The notes beneath the pieces are model-generated. The model ran no database searches. It saw only the letters and a program-made list of their open reading frames with translations, and had not been told where the DNA came from. This document shows positions 7,620 through 16,600 of a DNA stretch of 23,666 nucleotides, in pieces. Within the stretch, counting starts at the first letter, position 1, and every line of letters begins with the position of its first letter. A program made the position numbers and the translations under genes. This DNA comes from an uncultured Oscillospiraceae bacterium (GTDB taxonomy: Bacteria > Bacillota > Clostridia > Oscillospirales > Acutalibacteraceae): contig CABSLJ010000012.1 of NCBI GenBank assembly GCA_902478455.1, forward strand, positions 1 to 23,666. The letters run 5' to 3'.

Positions 7620-8813
7620 TCAGTCCTCTGTCCCGTCCTCATTTCCGTAATGCTCTGCAATCGCCTTGTCGTAGAGGGTGACGAGGTAACGGGCGGCAAG
7701 AACGGCTGCGTTTCCGTCGACCGTTTTGCGCACCACCCGCTTGAGCAGTCGCTTGCCCTCCTCATCCAGAGAGGCGAGTTTACGGACGTATTCCCCAAAC
7801 TCGGCGGCGCTTTTGTAAGTAAAGCCGTTGATTCCTTCGCGGATGAGCGGCGCGCAGCCGGCGGAGGAGGGAATCAGCGCCGGCAGCCCGCAGCCGATGG
7901 CTTCCAGCATGGCGGTGCAGGCGGCTCCGCTTTTGGAGGCGGAGACGAAAAAGTCGCACATGCCGTAATAGGCGGGCATTTCCTCGTGGGGAACCTCGCC
8001 GAGGAAGAGGACGTTGGCGGCGATGCCGCATTCCTCCGCCCAGGCCGTGAGAACGTCCCGTTCGGGACCGTCGCCCAGAATCAGCAAGCAGAGCGCGTCG
8101 TTTTCCCGCACCTGCTGAGCCCAAAGCTGGATGAGAATTTCCAGGTTCTTCTCCTGGCCGATTTTTCCCGCAAACAGAGCGAGGGGGGCGTCCTCCGGCA
8201 GACCGGACTGAACGCGCATGCGGCGCGCTTCCTCTGTTCCGATGACGCCGGGGCGGAACCGACCGTAGTCCGCAGCGCAGGGGATGGCCTCAACGTCGTG
8301 ATACAGGCCGCAGGCTTCCAGCTCTTCGGCCGCTTTACCGGACGCTGAAACAATGCAATCGGAATTTTCCAGCACCCTTCGGATGTGGGACTTGCAGCGA
8401 GCCTGCGTGATCCCCTTCAGCAGGCTCGGCCCGTAATAGGAAAGGAGCCCGGCGCAGCCGTCGTATACGGTGGTGACGACGGGAAGATCCAGCCGCTCGG
8501 AATATCTGACGGCGAACTGTCCGAGGCCAGTTGCGGTGTGGATGTGCAGCAGGTCGGGTTCAAACTCGGTCAGCAGCTCCCACAACTCGTCCTCCTTCTT
8601 GGGGATGATTTCCATATCAAAGGGATTTTTGGCGGGGCGCGCGGGACAATACAGCACGTTGCCATTCGTGTAAAATTCCTGCGCGTGCAAATCGGAGGCG
8701 ACCACCAATACCTGATGCCCCAGGGAGGAGAGACTTTGCTGCAGAAGAGAGACCTGCGTGGCGATTCCGTTTACAAAAGGAAGGCAGACCTCGGAAAATA
8801 CCGCAATGCGCAT
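7620..8813 (-). CDS. Glycosyltransferase family 4 (GT-B fold), altered EX7E motif
   Basis: A 397-aa cytoplasmic or membrane-associated sugar transferase resembling the diacylglycerol glucosyltransferases and alpha-mannosyltransferases of GT4. The N-terminal acceptor lobe begins MRIAVFSEVCLPFVNGIATQ, the GT4 glycine-loop pattern, and contains PDLLHIHTATGLG (87-99). The C-terminal donor lobe has FAGKIGQEKNLEILI (214-228), LCLLILGDGPE (241-251) and MLEAIGCGLPALIP (302-315). The nucleotide-sugar EX7E motif normally has Glu eight residues before Glu304; here position 296 is Gly (SKSGAACTAMLE). No signal peptide. The ATG at 8813 follows AAAGGA by 9 nt. Divergent from hprK with its own promoter. It probably makes a glycolipid or surface glycan; acceptor unknown. 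Confidence 0.85.
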   Translation of the reverse strand: MRIAVFSEVCLPFVNGIATQVSLLQQSLSSLGHQVLVVASDLHAQEFYTNGNVLYCPARPAKNPFDMEIIPKKEDELWELLTEFEPDLLHIHTATGLGQFAVRYSERLDLPVVTTVYDGCAGLLSYYGPSLLKGITQARCKSHIRRVLENSDCIVSASGKAAEELEACGLYHDVEAIPCAADYGRFRPGVIGTEEARRMRVQSGLPEDAPLALFAGKIGQEKNLEILIQLWAQQVRENDALCLLILGDGPERDVLTAWAEECGIAANVLFLGEVPHEEMPAYYGMCDFFVSASKSGAACTAMLEAIGCGLPALIPSSAGCAPLIREGINGFTYKSAAEFGEYVRKLASLDEEGKRLLKRVVRKTVDGNAAVLAARYLVTLYDKAIAEHYGNEDGTED

Positions 8814-8839
8814 GAACGATCATCCTTTGCTCTGTGATC

Positions 8840-8877
8840 AGGGAATCGTAAGGGAAAGGCCTGCTCGGTGATTCCCT
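8840..8877 (-). repeat. Inverted repeat in the glycosyltransferase leader
   Basis: AGGGAATC (8840-8847) and GATTCCCT (8870-8877) pair perfectly around 22 nt. A second arm AAGGGAA just inside the loop can compete for the same 3' arm (TTCCCTT). It lies in the leader between the -10 and the start codon of the glycosyltransferase. Function unknown. Confidence 0.45.
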
Positions 8878-8898
8878 TCCAAGGATCATACTGACAAT

Positions 8899-8926
8899 AG
8901 TATACCACACTTTACCATCTGTTCAA
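8899..8926 (-). promoter_or_regulatory. Sigma-A-type promoter of the glycosyltransferase gene
   Basis: On the minus strand TTGAAC (8926-8921), 16 nt, TATACT (8904-8899), preceded by TGG (extended -10). It gives a leader of about 80 nt. Confidence 0.7.
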
Positions 8927-8947
8927 TCAAATATTTTGAGGTAGAAC

Positions 8948-8976
8948 TTTAAACTTTCCCCCGTATGAGGTATAAT
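8948..8976 (+). promoter_or_regulatory. Promoter of the hprK-dnaE operon
   Basis: TTTAAA (8948-8953), 17 nt, perfect TATAAT (8971-8976). The -35 is weak (4/6). The start codon of hprK is about 120 nt beyond, so the leader is long. The divergent glycosyltransferase promoter lies only 21 nt away. Confidence 0.65.
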
Positions 8977-9000
8977 AAACTTAATATCGTTGGCTGCTCT

Positions 9001-9078
9001 AACCAGGAACGGTTTGGTTCTCCTTTTCCTAAAGACTGCGCCGTCCTGTGCGGCGAATGTACAGAACGGTCAATTCTG
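9001..9078 (+). other. Long hprK 5' leader with three short stem-loops
   Basis: Three consecutive small hairpins can form: AACCA/TGGTT (9001-9019), CGCCG/CGGCG (9039-9055) and CAGAA/TTCTG (9062-9078). All lie between the promoter and the weak hprK ribosome site. Each stem is only 5 bp, so this is suggestive only, and I recognise no known riboswitch. Confidence 0.35.
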
Positions 9079-9097
9079 ATGAAATGGGTGTTTGTTT

Positions 9098-10057
9098 ATG
9101 TCCGTTACCTTCACGGTGCCTCTTTCGCATGTCATCAAGGAACTTTCGCTGGATACCATCTACATGCCCTCCTCGCCGGAGGAAATTCTCATCTCCTCCA
9201 TGGATGTCAACCGTCCCGGCCTGGAGCTGACCGGTTTTTTCGATTATTATGACAATACCCGCATTCTGGTGCTGGGCAATACCGAATACGCCTTCCTCAA
9301 GCGCTTTTCCGAGGAGGAGCGCAGCACCGCTCTGGAAAACCTCTTTTCCCGCCGTCCTCCGGCCGTGATCGTCACCCGCAGCCTCACGCCCTTTGAGGAA
9401 ATGCTGCACGCGGCGCGCAAGTATGCCGTCCCCATTCTCGGCACGGCGGACACAACCTCCAGCACGGTCGCCGCGCTGGTCTCCTACATGAACGTGGAGC
9501 TTGCGCCTCGCATCACCCGGCACGGGGTGCTGGTGGAGGTTTACGGCGAGGGCATCCTCCTGGTGGGGGACAGCGGCGTCGGCAAAAGCGAGACGGCCAT
9601 CGAGCTGATCAAACGCGGCCACCGGCTCATCGCGGACGACGCCGTAGAAATCCGCCGGGTTTCCAAAAAGTCGCTCGTCGGCTCGGCGCCGGAGAACATC
9701 CGTCATTTCATCGAGCTGCGGGGCATAGGTATTATCAACGCCCGGCGCATCTTCGGCATGGGCGCCGTCAAGCTGACCGAGAAGATCGACACCGTCATCA
9801 ACCTGGAAATTTGGGACAGCAACAAAATATACGACCGTATGGGCATGGACAACGAGTTTACGGAGATTCTCGGCATCAGGGTGCCGGTGCTGACCATCCC
9901 GGTCAAACCGGGGCGCAATCTCGCCGTCATCATCGAGGTCGCCGCCATGAACAACCGCCAGAAAAAGATGGGCTACAACGCGGCGCAGGAACTGCTGGCG
10001 AGCCTGGGGCTCGATATGTCCGGAGGAGACGGCAAAAAGGACATTAAAATCTATTAA
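9098..10057 (+). CDS. hprK: HPr kinase/phosphorylase
   Basis: A 319-aa bifunctional cytoplasmic enzyme that phosphorylates HPr on Ser46 and, in high inorganic phosphate, removes it by phosphorolysis. It is the sensor of carbon catabolite control in Firmicutes. The N-terminal domain (about 1-130) is followed by the catalytic domain with RHGVLVEVYGEGILLVG, the Walker A loop GDSGVGKS (157-164) and the HprK signature IELRGIGIINARRIFGMGAV (from about 205), then the C-terminal region with KMGYNAAQELL. Length is normal. ATG 9098 is preceded only by GGGTG about 7 nt away; a TTG at 9092 is in frame. First gene of an operon with a PHP gene, murB, rapZ, whiA and dnaE. Its substrate HPr is encoded at 1383-1646. 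Confidence 0.96.
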   Translation: MSVTFTVPLSHVIKELSLDTIYMPSSPEEILISSMDVNRPGLELTGFFDYYDNTRILVLGNTEYAFLKRFSEEERSTALENLFSRRPPAVIVTRSLTPFEEMLHAARKYAVPILGTADTTSSTVAALVSYMNVELAPRITRHGVLVEVYGEGILLVGDSGVGKSETAIELIKRGHRLIADDAVEIRRVSKKSLVGSAPENIRHFIELRGIGIINARRIFGMGAVKLTEKIDTVINLEIWDSNKIYDRMGMDNEFTEILGIRVPVLTIPVKPGRNLAVIIEVAAMNNRQKKMGYNAAQELLASLGLDMSGGDGKKDIKIY

Positions 10058-10107
10058 CTTTATCAAAAAGCGCTTGGAATTCAAGATAAAGGAAGTAAAA
10101 CCGCCCT

Positions 10108-10848
10108 ATGAGATTGATCGCAGATACCCACACGCACACCCTGGCCTCCACGCACGCCTACAGCTCCCTGCAGGAGATGGTCGCCGCCGCCCGCAGGGCG
10201 GGGCTTTACGCCATCGCCATCACCGACCACGGTCCCAACATGCCGGGCGCGCCCGGCGCGTGGTATTTCGGCAATCTGACAGAGGTGCCCAACCTGCTCG
10301 AAGGCGCCCTCGTCCTGCGCGGCATAGAGGCCAATGTGGTCGACGAGTCGGGCCGGCTGGATGAACCAGAGGCAAACCTCAGAAAGCTCGACTGGATCGT
10401 CGCCTCGATGCACGACGTGACCTATTTCGGTACGAAATCGGTGGAAGCCTGCACCGAAGCCTGGCTCAGCGTGGCGAAAAATCCCCTCGTGCGCGTCATC
10501 GGCCACAGCGGAAGCGAGCTGTTTCGGTATGATTATGAGGCTGTCATTCCCGTGTTCGGGCAAAACGGCAAGCTGGTGGAGATCAACGAGCACACCTTTG
10601 TCGCCCGAAGAGACTCGGTCCCCAACTGCAAGAAAATCGCCCTGGTCTGCAAAAAGCACGGCGTCCCCATCGTCATCAATTCAGACGCGCATTTTTCCAC
10701 GCAGGTGGGAAGCTGCTCCAACGCCGCGGCGATGCTCCGGGAGATCGATTTCCCGGAGGAGCTGGTCCTAAACGCCTCCAAGGAGCGTTTTGACGCTTAT
10801 CTAAAACAATACACCCGCGTTTATCAAAGCATACAGGAAAACGGATAA
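10108..10848 (+). CDS. PHP-domain phosphoesterase, YcdX-like
   Basis: A 246-aa protein made wholly of a PHP (polymerase and histidinol phosphatase) domain, a trinuclear-metal phosphoesterase fold. Metal ligands are visible: ADTHTHT (His8, His10), ITDHG (Asp40, His41), a Glu in RGIEANV, SMHD, IGHSG and INSDAH near the C-terminus. The pattern and length fit the YcdX family of PHP phosphatases rather than histidinol phosphatase. It starts 50 nt after hprK, with AAAGGAAG about 12 nt before the ATG, and murB begins 34 nt after its stop. A PHP gene between hprK and murB is common in Clostridia, so it belongs to the operon. The physiological substrate is not established here. Confidence 0.9.
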   Translation: MRLIADTHTHTLASTHAYSSLQEMVAAARRAGLYAIAITDHGPNMPGAPGAWYFGNLTEVPNLLEGALVLRGIEANVVDESGRLDEPEANLRKLDWIVASMHDVTYFGTKSVEACTEAWLSVAKNPLVRVIGHSGSELFRYDYEAVIPVFGQNGKLVEINEHTFVARRDSVPNCKKIALVCKKHGVPIVINSDAHFSTQVGSCSNAAAMLREIDFPEELVLNASKERFDAYLKQYTRVYQSIQENG

Positions 10849-10882
10849 AAGGCTTTTTCCGTCATCCGTCCGGAGGAATTGC

Positions 10883-11791
10883 ATGAATCAATTGGAACAA
10901 CTGTCCGCCCTGGCGCGTGAAAAAAACTGCCGGGTGCTGGAAAACGAGCCGATGTCGCGGCATACCACCTTCCAAATCGGCGGCCCTGCCGACCGGTTGA
11001 TCGTCGTAAACGACGAGGAGGCGCTTGCCGCGCTGCTCGGCATGTGCGCCAGACTGGAAATCCCCTCCTTTGTGCTCGGCAACGGCTCCAATCTGCTGGT
11101 CAGGGACGAGGGCATCCGCGGCGTGGTGATCAAGCTGGGGGAGGGCTTTTGCGCCGTCGAGCGCACCGGCCCTTATGAGCTCACCTGCGGCGCGGCCGCC
11201 CATTTGAAAAATGTCTGCCTCTGCGCGCAGGAGCGGGGACTGGCCGGATTGGAATTCGCCTACGGCATCCCGGGCTCGACGGGAGGAGCGGCCTATATGA
11301 ACGCCGGGGCCTACGGCGGAGAGATGAAGGACGTCGTCGTCCGCTGCCGCCATGTGACGCGCACAGGGGAGAGGAGCGCCTATAAAACGGATCAGCTCGA
11401 TTTTTCCTACCGTCACAGCGCATACAGCGGCGGGGACAGCGCCATCACGGCGGTGGTTTTTCAGCTGGCCCCCGGAAATCCCTCGGAGATCAAAGCGCGC
11501 ATGGACGATCTGATGGCCCGCCGGGTCGACAAACAGCCGCTCGACTATCCCAGCGCGGGCAGCGTCTTCAAGCGACCGCCGGGCAACTTTGCCGGCACCC
11601 TCATCGATTCCTGCGGCCTCAAAGGCCGAAGGGTGGGCGGGGCGATGGTCAGCGAGAAGCACGCCGGCTTTATCGTCAATGCGGGCGGGGCTACCTGCCG
11701 GGACGTGCTGTCCCTCATTGAGATCATCCGTGACACCGTCCAAAAGCAGACGGGCGTTCTGCTGGAATGCGAAATGAAAACCATTGGCTGA
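10883..11791 (+). CDS. murB: UDP-N-acetylenolpyruvoylglucosamine reductase
   Basis: A 302-aa FAD- and NADPH-dependent cytoplasmic enzyme that reduces UDP-GlcNAc-enolpyruvate to UDP-MurNAc, the second committed step of peptidoglycan precursor synthesis. The FAD-binding part shows SRHTTFQIGGPAD, LGNGSNLLVRD and GIPGSTGGAAYMNAGAYGGE. The substrate domain has RRVDKQPLDYPSAGSVFKRP, whose Ser227 corresponds to the proton-donating Ser, and the C-terminus has LLECEMK with the conserved Glu. Length and lack of the extra E. coli-type segment fit the shorter type II MurB. GGAGGA lies about 6 nt before the ATG. rapZ follows immediately. Confidence 0.97.
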   Translation: MNQLEQLSALAREKNCRVLENEPMSRHTTFQIGGPADRLIVVNDEEALAALLGMCARLEIPSFVLGNGSNLLVRDEGIRGVVIKLGEGFCAVERTGPYELTCGAAAHLKNVCLCAQERGLAGLEFAYGIPGSTGGAAYMNAGAYGGEMKDVVVRCRHVTRTGERSAYKTDQLDFSYRHSAYSGGDSAITAVVFQLAPGNPSEIKARMDDLMARRVDKQPLDYPSAGSVFKRPPGNFAGTLIDSCGLKGRRVGGAMVSEKHAGFIVNAGGATCRDVLSLIEIIRDTVQKQTGVLLECEMKTIG

Positions 11792-11812
11792 GTGCCGGAG
11801 CGTATATTGGAA

Positions 11813-12673
11813 ATGGAATTTTTGATTGTGACCGGTCTGTCGGGCGCGGGAAAATCCCGCGCCATGATTTCCCTGGAGGACATCGGCTTTTACTGCGTGG
11901 ACAACATCCCGCCCAAGCTGATCTCCACCTTCTACGATCTGTGCATCCACAACAAGGACCCCATGGAGAAGGTGGCTGTCGTCACCGACATCCGCGGCGG
12001 CGGGATGTTCGACAATCTCTTCGAGGCGCTCGACGCGCTGAAGGCGGAGGACAAGCCCTATAAAATCCTGTTTCTCGACGCGGCCGACGACGTTCTCGTT
12101 CGCCGTTTTAAGGAGACGCGCCGGAAGCACCCGCTTTCGGACAATTACCACGGCTCGGTGGAGCAGGCGGTCGAACTCGAGCGCCGGGTCTTGCGGCCGG
12201 TGCGCGAGAGAGCCGATTATGTGATCGACACCTCCTTCATCTCTCCCGCCCAGCTCAAGGAACGCATCGCCGCCCTCTTCCTTGAGGACGCCGCCGCGGC
12301 GCTCTCCATCAGCTGTGTTTCCTTCGGCTTCAAATACGGGACGCCCTCGGAAGCCGACCTCATCTTTGACGTCCGCTGCCTGCCCAATCCCTATTACGTG
12401 GAGGGGCTGCGCGAGCTGACCGGACTGGACGAGCCGGTGCGCAGCTACGTCATGCAGTGGGACCAGACCAAGGGCTTTGTGGAGCGTTTTTTGTCTCTTA
12501 TTGATTATATGCTCCCCCTTTACTGCGACGAGGGCAAGAGCCAGCTCGTGGTCGCGCTCGGCTGCACGGGCGGCAAGCACCGCTCGGTGGCGCTCGCCCA
12601 GCTGCTATACAACCATCTGCTGGAACAGGGCATGCGCGTCAGCGTCCATCACCGGGATATTCGGAAGAAATAG
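11813..12673 (+). CDS. rapZ: RapZ/YvcJ-family nucleotide-binding protein
   Basis: A 286-aa P-loop protein. In E. coli RapZ is an RNase adaptor controlling GlmS-regulating small RNA; the Firmicutes homologue YvcJ binds and hydrolyses nucleotides and affects competence. Walker A GLSGAGKS is at 8-15, followed by the family stretch SLEDIGFYCVDNIPP. The C-terminal domain has SFGFKYGTPSEADLIFDVR, LPNPYYV and LGCTGGKHRSVALAQ, all diagnostic. I choose ATG 11813 because the family begins MEFxIVTGLSGAGKS; TTG 11807 (6 nt after GGAG) and GTG 11792 are in-frame alternatives. It follows murB by 21 nt, and whiA follows after 69 nt with no yvcK in between. Confidence 0.94.
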   Translation: MEFLIVTGLSGAGKSRAMISLEDIGFYCVDNIPPKLISTFYDLCIHNKDPMEKVAVVTDIRGGGMFDNLFEALDALKAEDKPYKILFLDAADDVLVRRFKETRRKHPLSDNYHGSVEQAVELERRVLRPVRERADYVIDTSFISPAQLKERIAALFLEDAAAALSISCVSFGFKYGTPSEADLIFDVRCLPNPYYVEGLRELTGLDEPVRSYVMQWDQTKGFVERFLSLIDYMLPLYCDEGKSQLVVALGCTGGKHRSVALAQLLYNHLLEQGMRVSVHHRDIRKK

Positions 12674-12693
12674 CGCATGGAGGAAACAGAGAG

Positions 12694-12714
12694 GCGTCCG
12701 GAGCCTGCGGACGC
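12694..12714 (+). repeat. Small hairpin in the rapZ-whiA gap
   Basis: GCGTCCG and CGGACGC form a perfect 7-bp stem around GAGCCTG. No U-tract follows, so it is unlikely to terminate. It occupies the site where yvcK lies in relatives. Confidence 0.5.
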
Positions 12715-12731
12715 TTCCGGGCTTACAGAGG

Positions 12732-12738
12732 CAGGTGA
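12732..12738 (+). promoter_or_regulatory. Ribosome-binding site deciding the whiA start
   Basis: CAGGTGA, with its AGGTG core 5 nt before the ATG at 12743. The upstream in-frame ATG at 12677 would add 22 residues unlike the family and translate through the hairpin. Confidence 0.6.
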
Positions 12739-12742
12739 CAGA

Positions 12743-13681
12743 ATGTCCTTCGCATCCAATGCAAAAAAGGAATTATGCCGGACAAGGCCGCATGCAGTCT
12801 GCTGTGAAAAGGCGGAGGCGTACGGCCTGAGTTTGTTTGCGCGCAGTTTTTCGCCGAAATCCATCTCCTTTATGACCGAAAACCGCGCGGTGGCCGACCG
12901 CTATGCCGACCTGATGACGGCGGCGACCGGCTGTATCATCGAGAGGACCGCGCCGCTGACCCACAGGGAGGGGTTTCTCACCCTTTCGGCGCCGGACACG
13001 CGCGACCGGGAACGGATTTTTGCCTTCTTCGGCCATCGGGCGGGGGAGCTCAACCTGCGCATCAACCGCTCCAATCTGGAAAACGAGTGCTGCATCTCCG
13101 CCTTCTTGCGGGGCGCTTTCCTCGCCTGCGGCACGGTCACCGACCCGAGCCGGGATTATCACCTCGAATGGGCGGTGCCCTTCCGCAAGCTCGCGGGCGA
13201 TCTGATGGCGCTGGTGGCCGAGGCCCCCGAGCTCGATTTAAGACCCAAGCTCGCCACGCGCAAGGGCGGCTTTGTGGTTTACCTCAAGGGGAGCGAGGCG
13301 ATCACCGACCTGCTGGCCTACATCGGCGCGCAGAACGCCGCCATGGAGCTGATGCAGGTCAAGATGGTCAAGGAAGTCAGGAACTATGTCAACCGGACGA
13401 CCAACTTTGAAACGGCAAATCTCGGCAAGACGGCGGCGGCCGCCGCCGAACAGCTGGAGGCCATCGCCTTTCTCGAGGAACGGCAGGGGCTTGCCTCCCT
13501 CCCGGAGGACCTGCGGGAGCTGGCCGAGCTGCGGCTGCAATATCCCGAATATTCCCTGCGGGAGCTGGGGGAGGCGCTCTCCGAACCGATCAGCCGTTCG
13601 GGCGTCAACCACCGTCTCAAGCGTTTGATGGAGCTCTCCAGAGAGCTCGGAAAACCGGAAGGAAAGGGGGAGAAGAAATGA
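12743..13681 (+). CDS. whiA: DNA-binding protein WhiA
   Basis: A 312-aa DNA-binding protein of the WhiA family, needed for sporulation septation in Streptomyces and linked to cell division and chromosome segregation in Bacillus. It combines an N-terminal LAGLIDADG homing-endonuclease-like fold without nuclease function and a C-terminal helix-turn-helix. The start MSFASNAKKEL is typical. NECCISAFLRGAFLACGTVTDP lies around 115-135, and the C-terminal stretch YSLRELGEALSEPISRSGVNHRLKRL is the HTH. A VNRTTNFETANLGKT segment is also diagnostic. The stop overlaps the dnaE start by 4 nt (ATGA), indicating coupled translation. Confidence 0.94.
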   Translation: MSFASNAKKELCRTRPHAVCCEKAEAYGLSLFARSFSPKSISFMTENRAVADRYADLMTAATGCIIERTAPLTHREGFLTLSAPDTRDRERIFAFFGHRAGELNLRINRSNLENECCISAFLRGAFLACGTVTDPSRDYHLEWAVPFRKLAGDLMALVAEAPELDLRPKLATRKGGFVVYLKGSEAITDLLAYIGAQNAAMELMQVKMVKEVRNYVNRTTNFETANLGKTAAAAAEQLEAIAFLEERQGLASLPEDLRELAELRLQYPEYSLRELGEALSEPISRSGVNHRLKRLMELSRELGKPEGKGEKK

Positions 13682-16600
13682 GCGGCTTTGTCCATCTGCA
13701 CGTCCACAGCGAATATAGTCTGCTTGACGGCGCCTGCCGTATCAGCCGGCTGCTGGATACCGCCGAGGCGCTCGGCCAGCAGGCCGTGGCGGTCACCGAT
13801 CACGGCGCGATGTACGGCTGCATCGATTTTTACAAGGAAGCCAAAAGAAAGGGAATCAAGCCCATCATCGGCTGCGAGGTCTATGTGGCCCCCCGCGGCC
13901 GGTTCGACAAGGTGCGCGAGTTCGATTCGGAGAGCCGTCATCTTGTCCTGCTGTGCAAGAATGAGATCGGCTACCAAAATCTCATCTACCTCGTTTCCAG
14001 CGCGTGGACCGAGGGTTTTTACGGCAAACCCCGCGTTGACGACGAGCTCCTGCGCGCCCACAGCGAGGGGTTGATCGCCCTTTCGGCTTGCCTGGCGGGG
14101 GACATCCCGCGCGCACTGCTGCGCAACGACTACGACGCCGCCCGGAAAAAGGCCCTTCTGTATGAGGAGATCTTCGGTCACGGGAATTTTTACATTGAAA
14201 TACAGGACCACGGCATCCGCGAGCAGAAGCAGATTCTGCCGCTGCTCGTGAGCCTTTCGCGGGAGACGGGCATTCCCCTTGTCGCCACCAACGACTGCCA
14301 CTACATCGCCCGGGAGGACAGCAAAATGCACCATGTCCTCCTCTGCATCCAAACCAACCACACGGTTGAGGACGAGGATGCGATGGAGTTCGGCACCGAT
14401 CAGTTCTATGTCAAGAGCGAAGAGGAGATGCGTGCCCTTTTTCCCGAATACCCCGAAGCGTGCGACAATACGGTCAAAATCGCTGAACAATGCAACCTCG
14501 ATTTCGAGTTTGGCCACACCAAGCTGCCCCATTTTGAGGTGCCGGACGGTCAGGATCATTACGCCTACTTCCGCGACCAGTGCTACAGAGGACTCTACGC
14601 CCACTACGGCGAGCAGCCCGACCAGGCGCTGATTGACCGGTTGGAGTACGAGCTTTCCACCATCGGCCGGATGGGCTATGTCGACTACTATCTCATCGTG
14701 CATGACTTTGTGCGTTACGCCAAGTCGGCGGGCATCCCCGTCGGTCCCGGCAGAGGCTCGGGCGCGGGCAGCCTGGCCGCCTATTGCATCGGCATCACCG
14801 GCATCGATCCCATCCGCTATAATCTGCTGTTTGAGCGATTCCTGAATCCCGAGCGGGTCAGCATGCCCGACTTTGACATCGACTTCTGCTACGAACGCAG
14901 GCAGGAGGTCATCGACTACGTCGTCCGCAAATACGGGGCCGACCACGTCGCTCAGATCATCACCTTCGGCACCATGGCGGCGCGCGCCGTCATCCGGGAC
15001 GTCGGCCGGGCGCTGGCCATCCCTTATGCGACGGTTGATTCAGTTGCAAAGCTGGTGCCCATGGAGCTGGGCATGACCATCGACCGGGCGCTCAATGTCT
15101 CGAACGAATTCCGCACGCAGTACGACACCAATTCCCAAATCCACGAGCTCATCGACATGGCCCGCAAGCTCGAGGGCATGCCTCGCCACGCCTCCACCCA
15201 TGCGGCGGGCGTGGTCATCACCGAGCAGCCGGTGCACGACTACGTTCCCCTCGCCAAAAACGACGAGGTGGTCGTCACGCAGTACACCATGGGCACGCTC
15301 GAGGAACTGGGACTGCTCAAGATGGACTTCCTGGGGCTCAGGACGCTGACCGTCCTGAGCGACGCCGAGCGCATGGTCCGCAGGATCAGGCCGGATTTTT
15401 CCCTTGAACAGATCCCGATTGACGACAAAAGGGTTTATGAGATGCTCTCCTCGGGTAGCACCGAAGGGGTATTCCAGTTTGAATCGGGCGGGATGCGCAA
15501 CGTCCTCATGCAGCTGGGCCCCGACTGCATTGAAGACCTCATCGCCGTCATCTCCCTCTACCGCCCGGGGCCGATGGACTCCATCCCGCGCTACATTGAG
15601 AACCGCCACCACCCGGAAAAGGTCACCTACCGCCACCCCCTGCTTTCCGGCATTCTGGACGTGACCTACGGCTGCATCGTCTATCAGGAGCAGGTCATGC
15701 AGATTTTCCGCACGCTGGCCGGCTACTCGCTCGGCCGGGCGGACATCGTGCGGCGCGCCATGTCCAAGAAAAAGGCTGCCGTCATGGAAAAGGAGCGGGA
15801 TATCTTCATCCACGGCCTGATGGGGGAGGACGGCTCGGTCGAGGTGGACGGCTGCATCCGCCGCGGCGTGGACGAGCGCACGGCCGCCGCCGTCTTCGGA
15901 GAGATGGAGAGCTTCGCCTCCTACGCCTTCAACAAATCCCACGCCGCCGCCTACGCCTTTGTCGCCTATCAGACGGCATGGATGAAATGCCACTATCCCC
16001 GCGAATTCATGGCCGCCTTGCTGACCAGCGTGCTCGACAACGGCAACAAGGTATCGGGCTACATCGCCGAATGCCTCAAGCTCGGCATCCGCGTCCTGCC
16101 GCCCCATGTCAACGAGAGCGAAAACGGCTTTACGGTCTCGGGCAAGGACATCCGCTTCGGGCTGCTGGCCGTCCGCAACCTCGGCCGCGGCTTCATCAAA
16201 GGGTTGCTTGAGGAGAGGAGCGCCGGCGGTCCCTTCCGCTCCTTCTACCAGTTCTGCAAGCGGATGCACGGCAAGGAGATGAACCGCCGCACGCTGGAGA
16301 GCATGATCAAGTGCGGCGCGCTCGACGGCCTCGGCGGAAACCGCCGTCAAATGCTCACGGCGGCCCCTTCGATTCTCGACGGCCTCGACGCCCAGAACAA
16401 ACGCAATCTGGAAGGGCCGCTCGGCTTCTTCGATTCCCCCCAGACCGACGCCCCGAGCTACGAGCCGGACCTGCCCAATGTGCAGGAATCCCCCGTTTCC
16501 GAGCTGCTGGCCATGGAAAAGGAGGTCACGGGGATGTACCTCTCCGGCCATCCCATGCGGGCCTACGCCGCCACGGCCGAGGCCATGCACGCCGCGCGCA

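Noticed and set aside
10862..12580. Open frame of over 550 codons on the minus strand across murB and rapZ
   Set aside because: It is antisense to two well-identified genes and its composition is that of a GC-rich shadow frame.
12677..12742. Upstream in-frame ATG of whiA, or a remnant of yvcK
   Set aside because: The 22 extra residues resemble neither WhiA nor YvcK, and AGGTG just before 12743 marks the family-typical start.
13384..14946. Open frame of about 520 codons on the minus strand across whiA and dnaE
   Set aside because: It is antisense to two conserved overlapping genes and has no domain signature.
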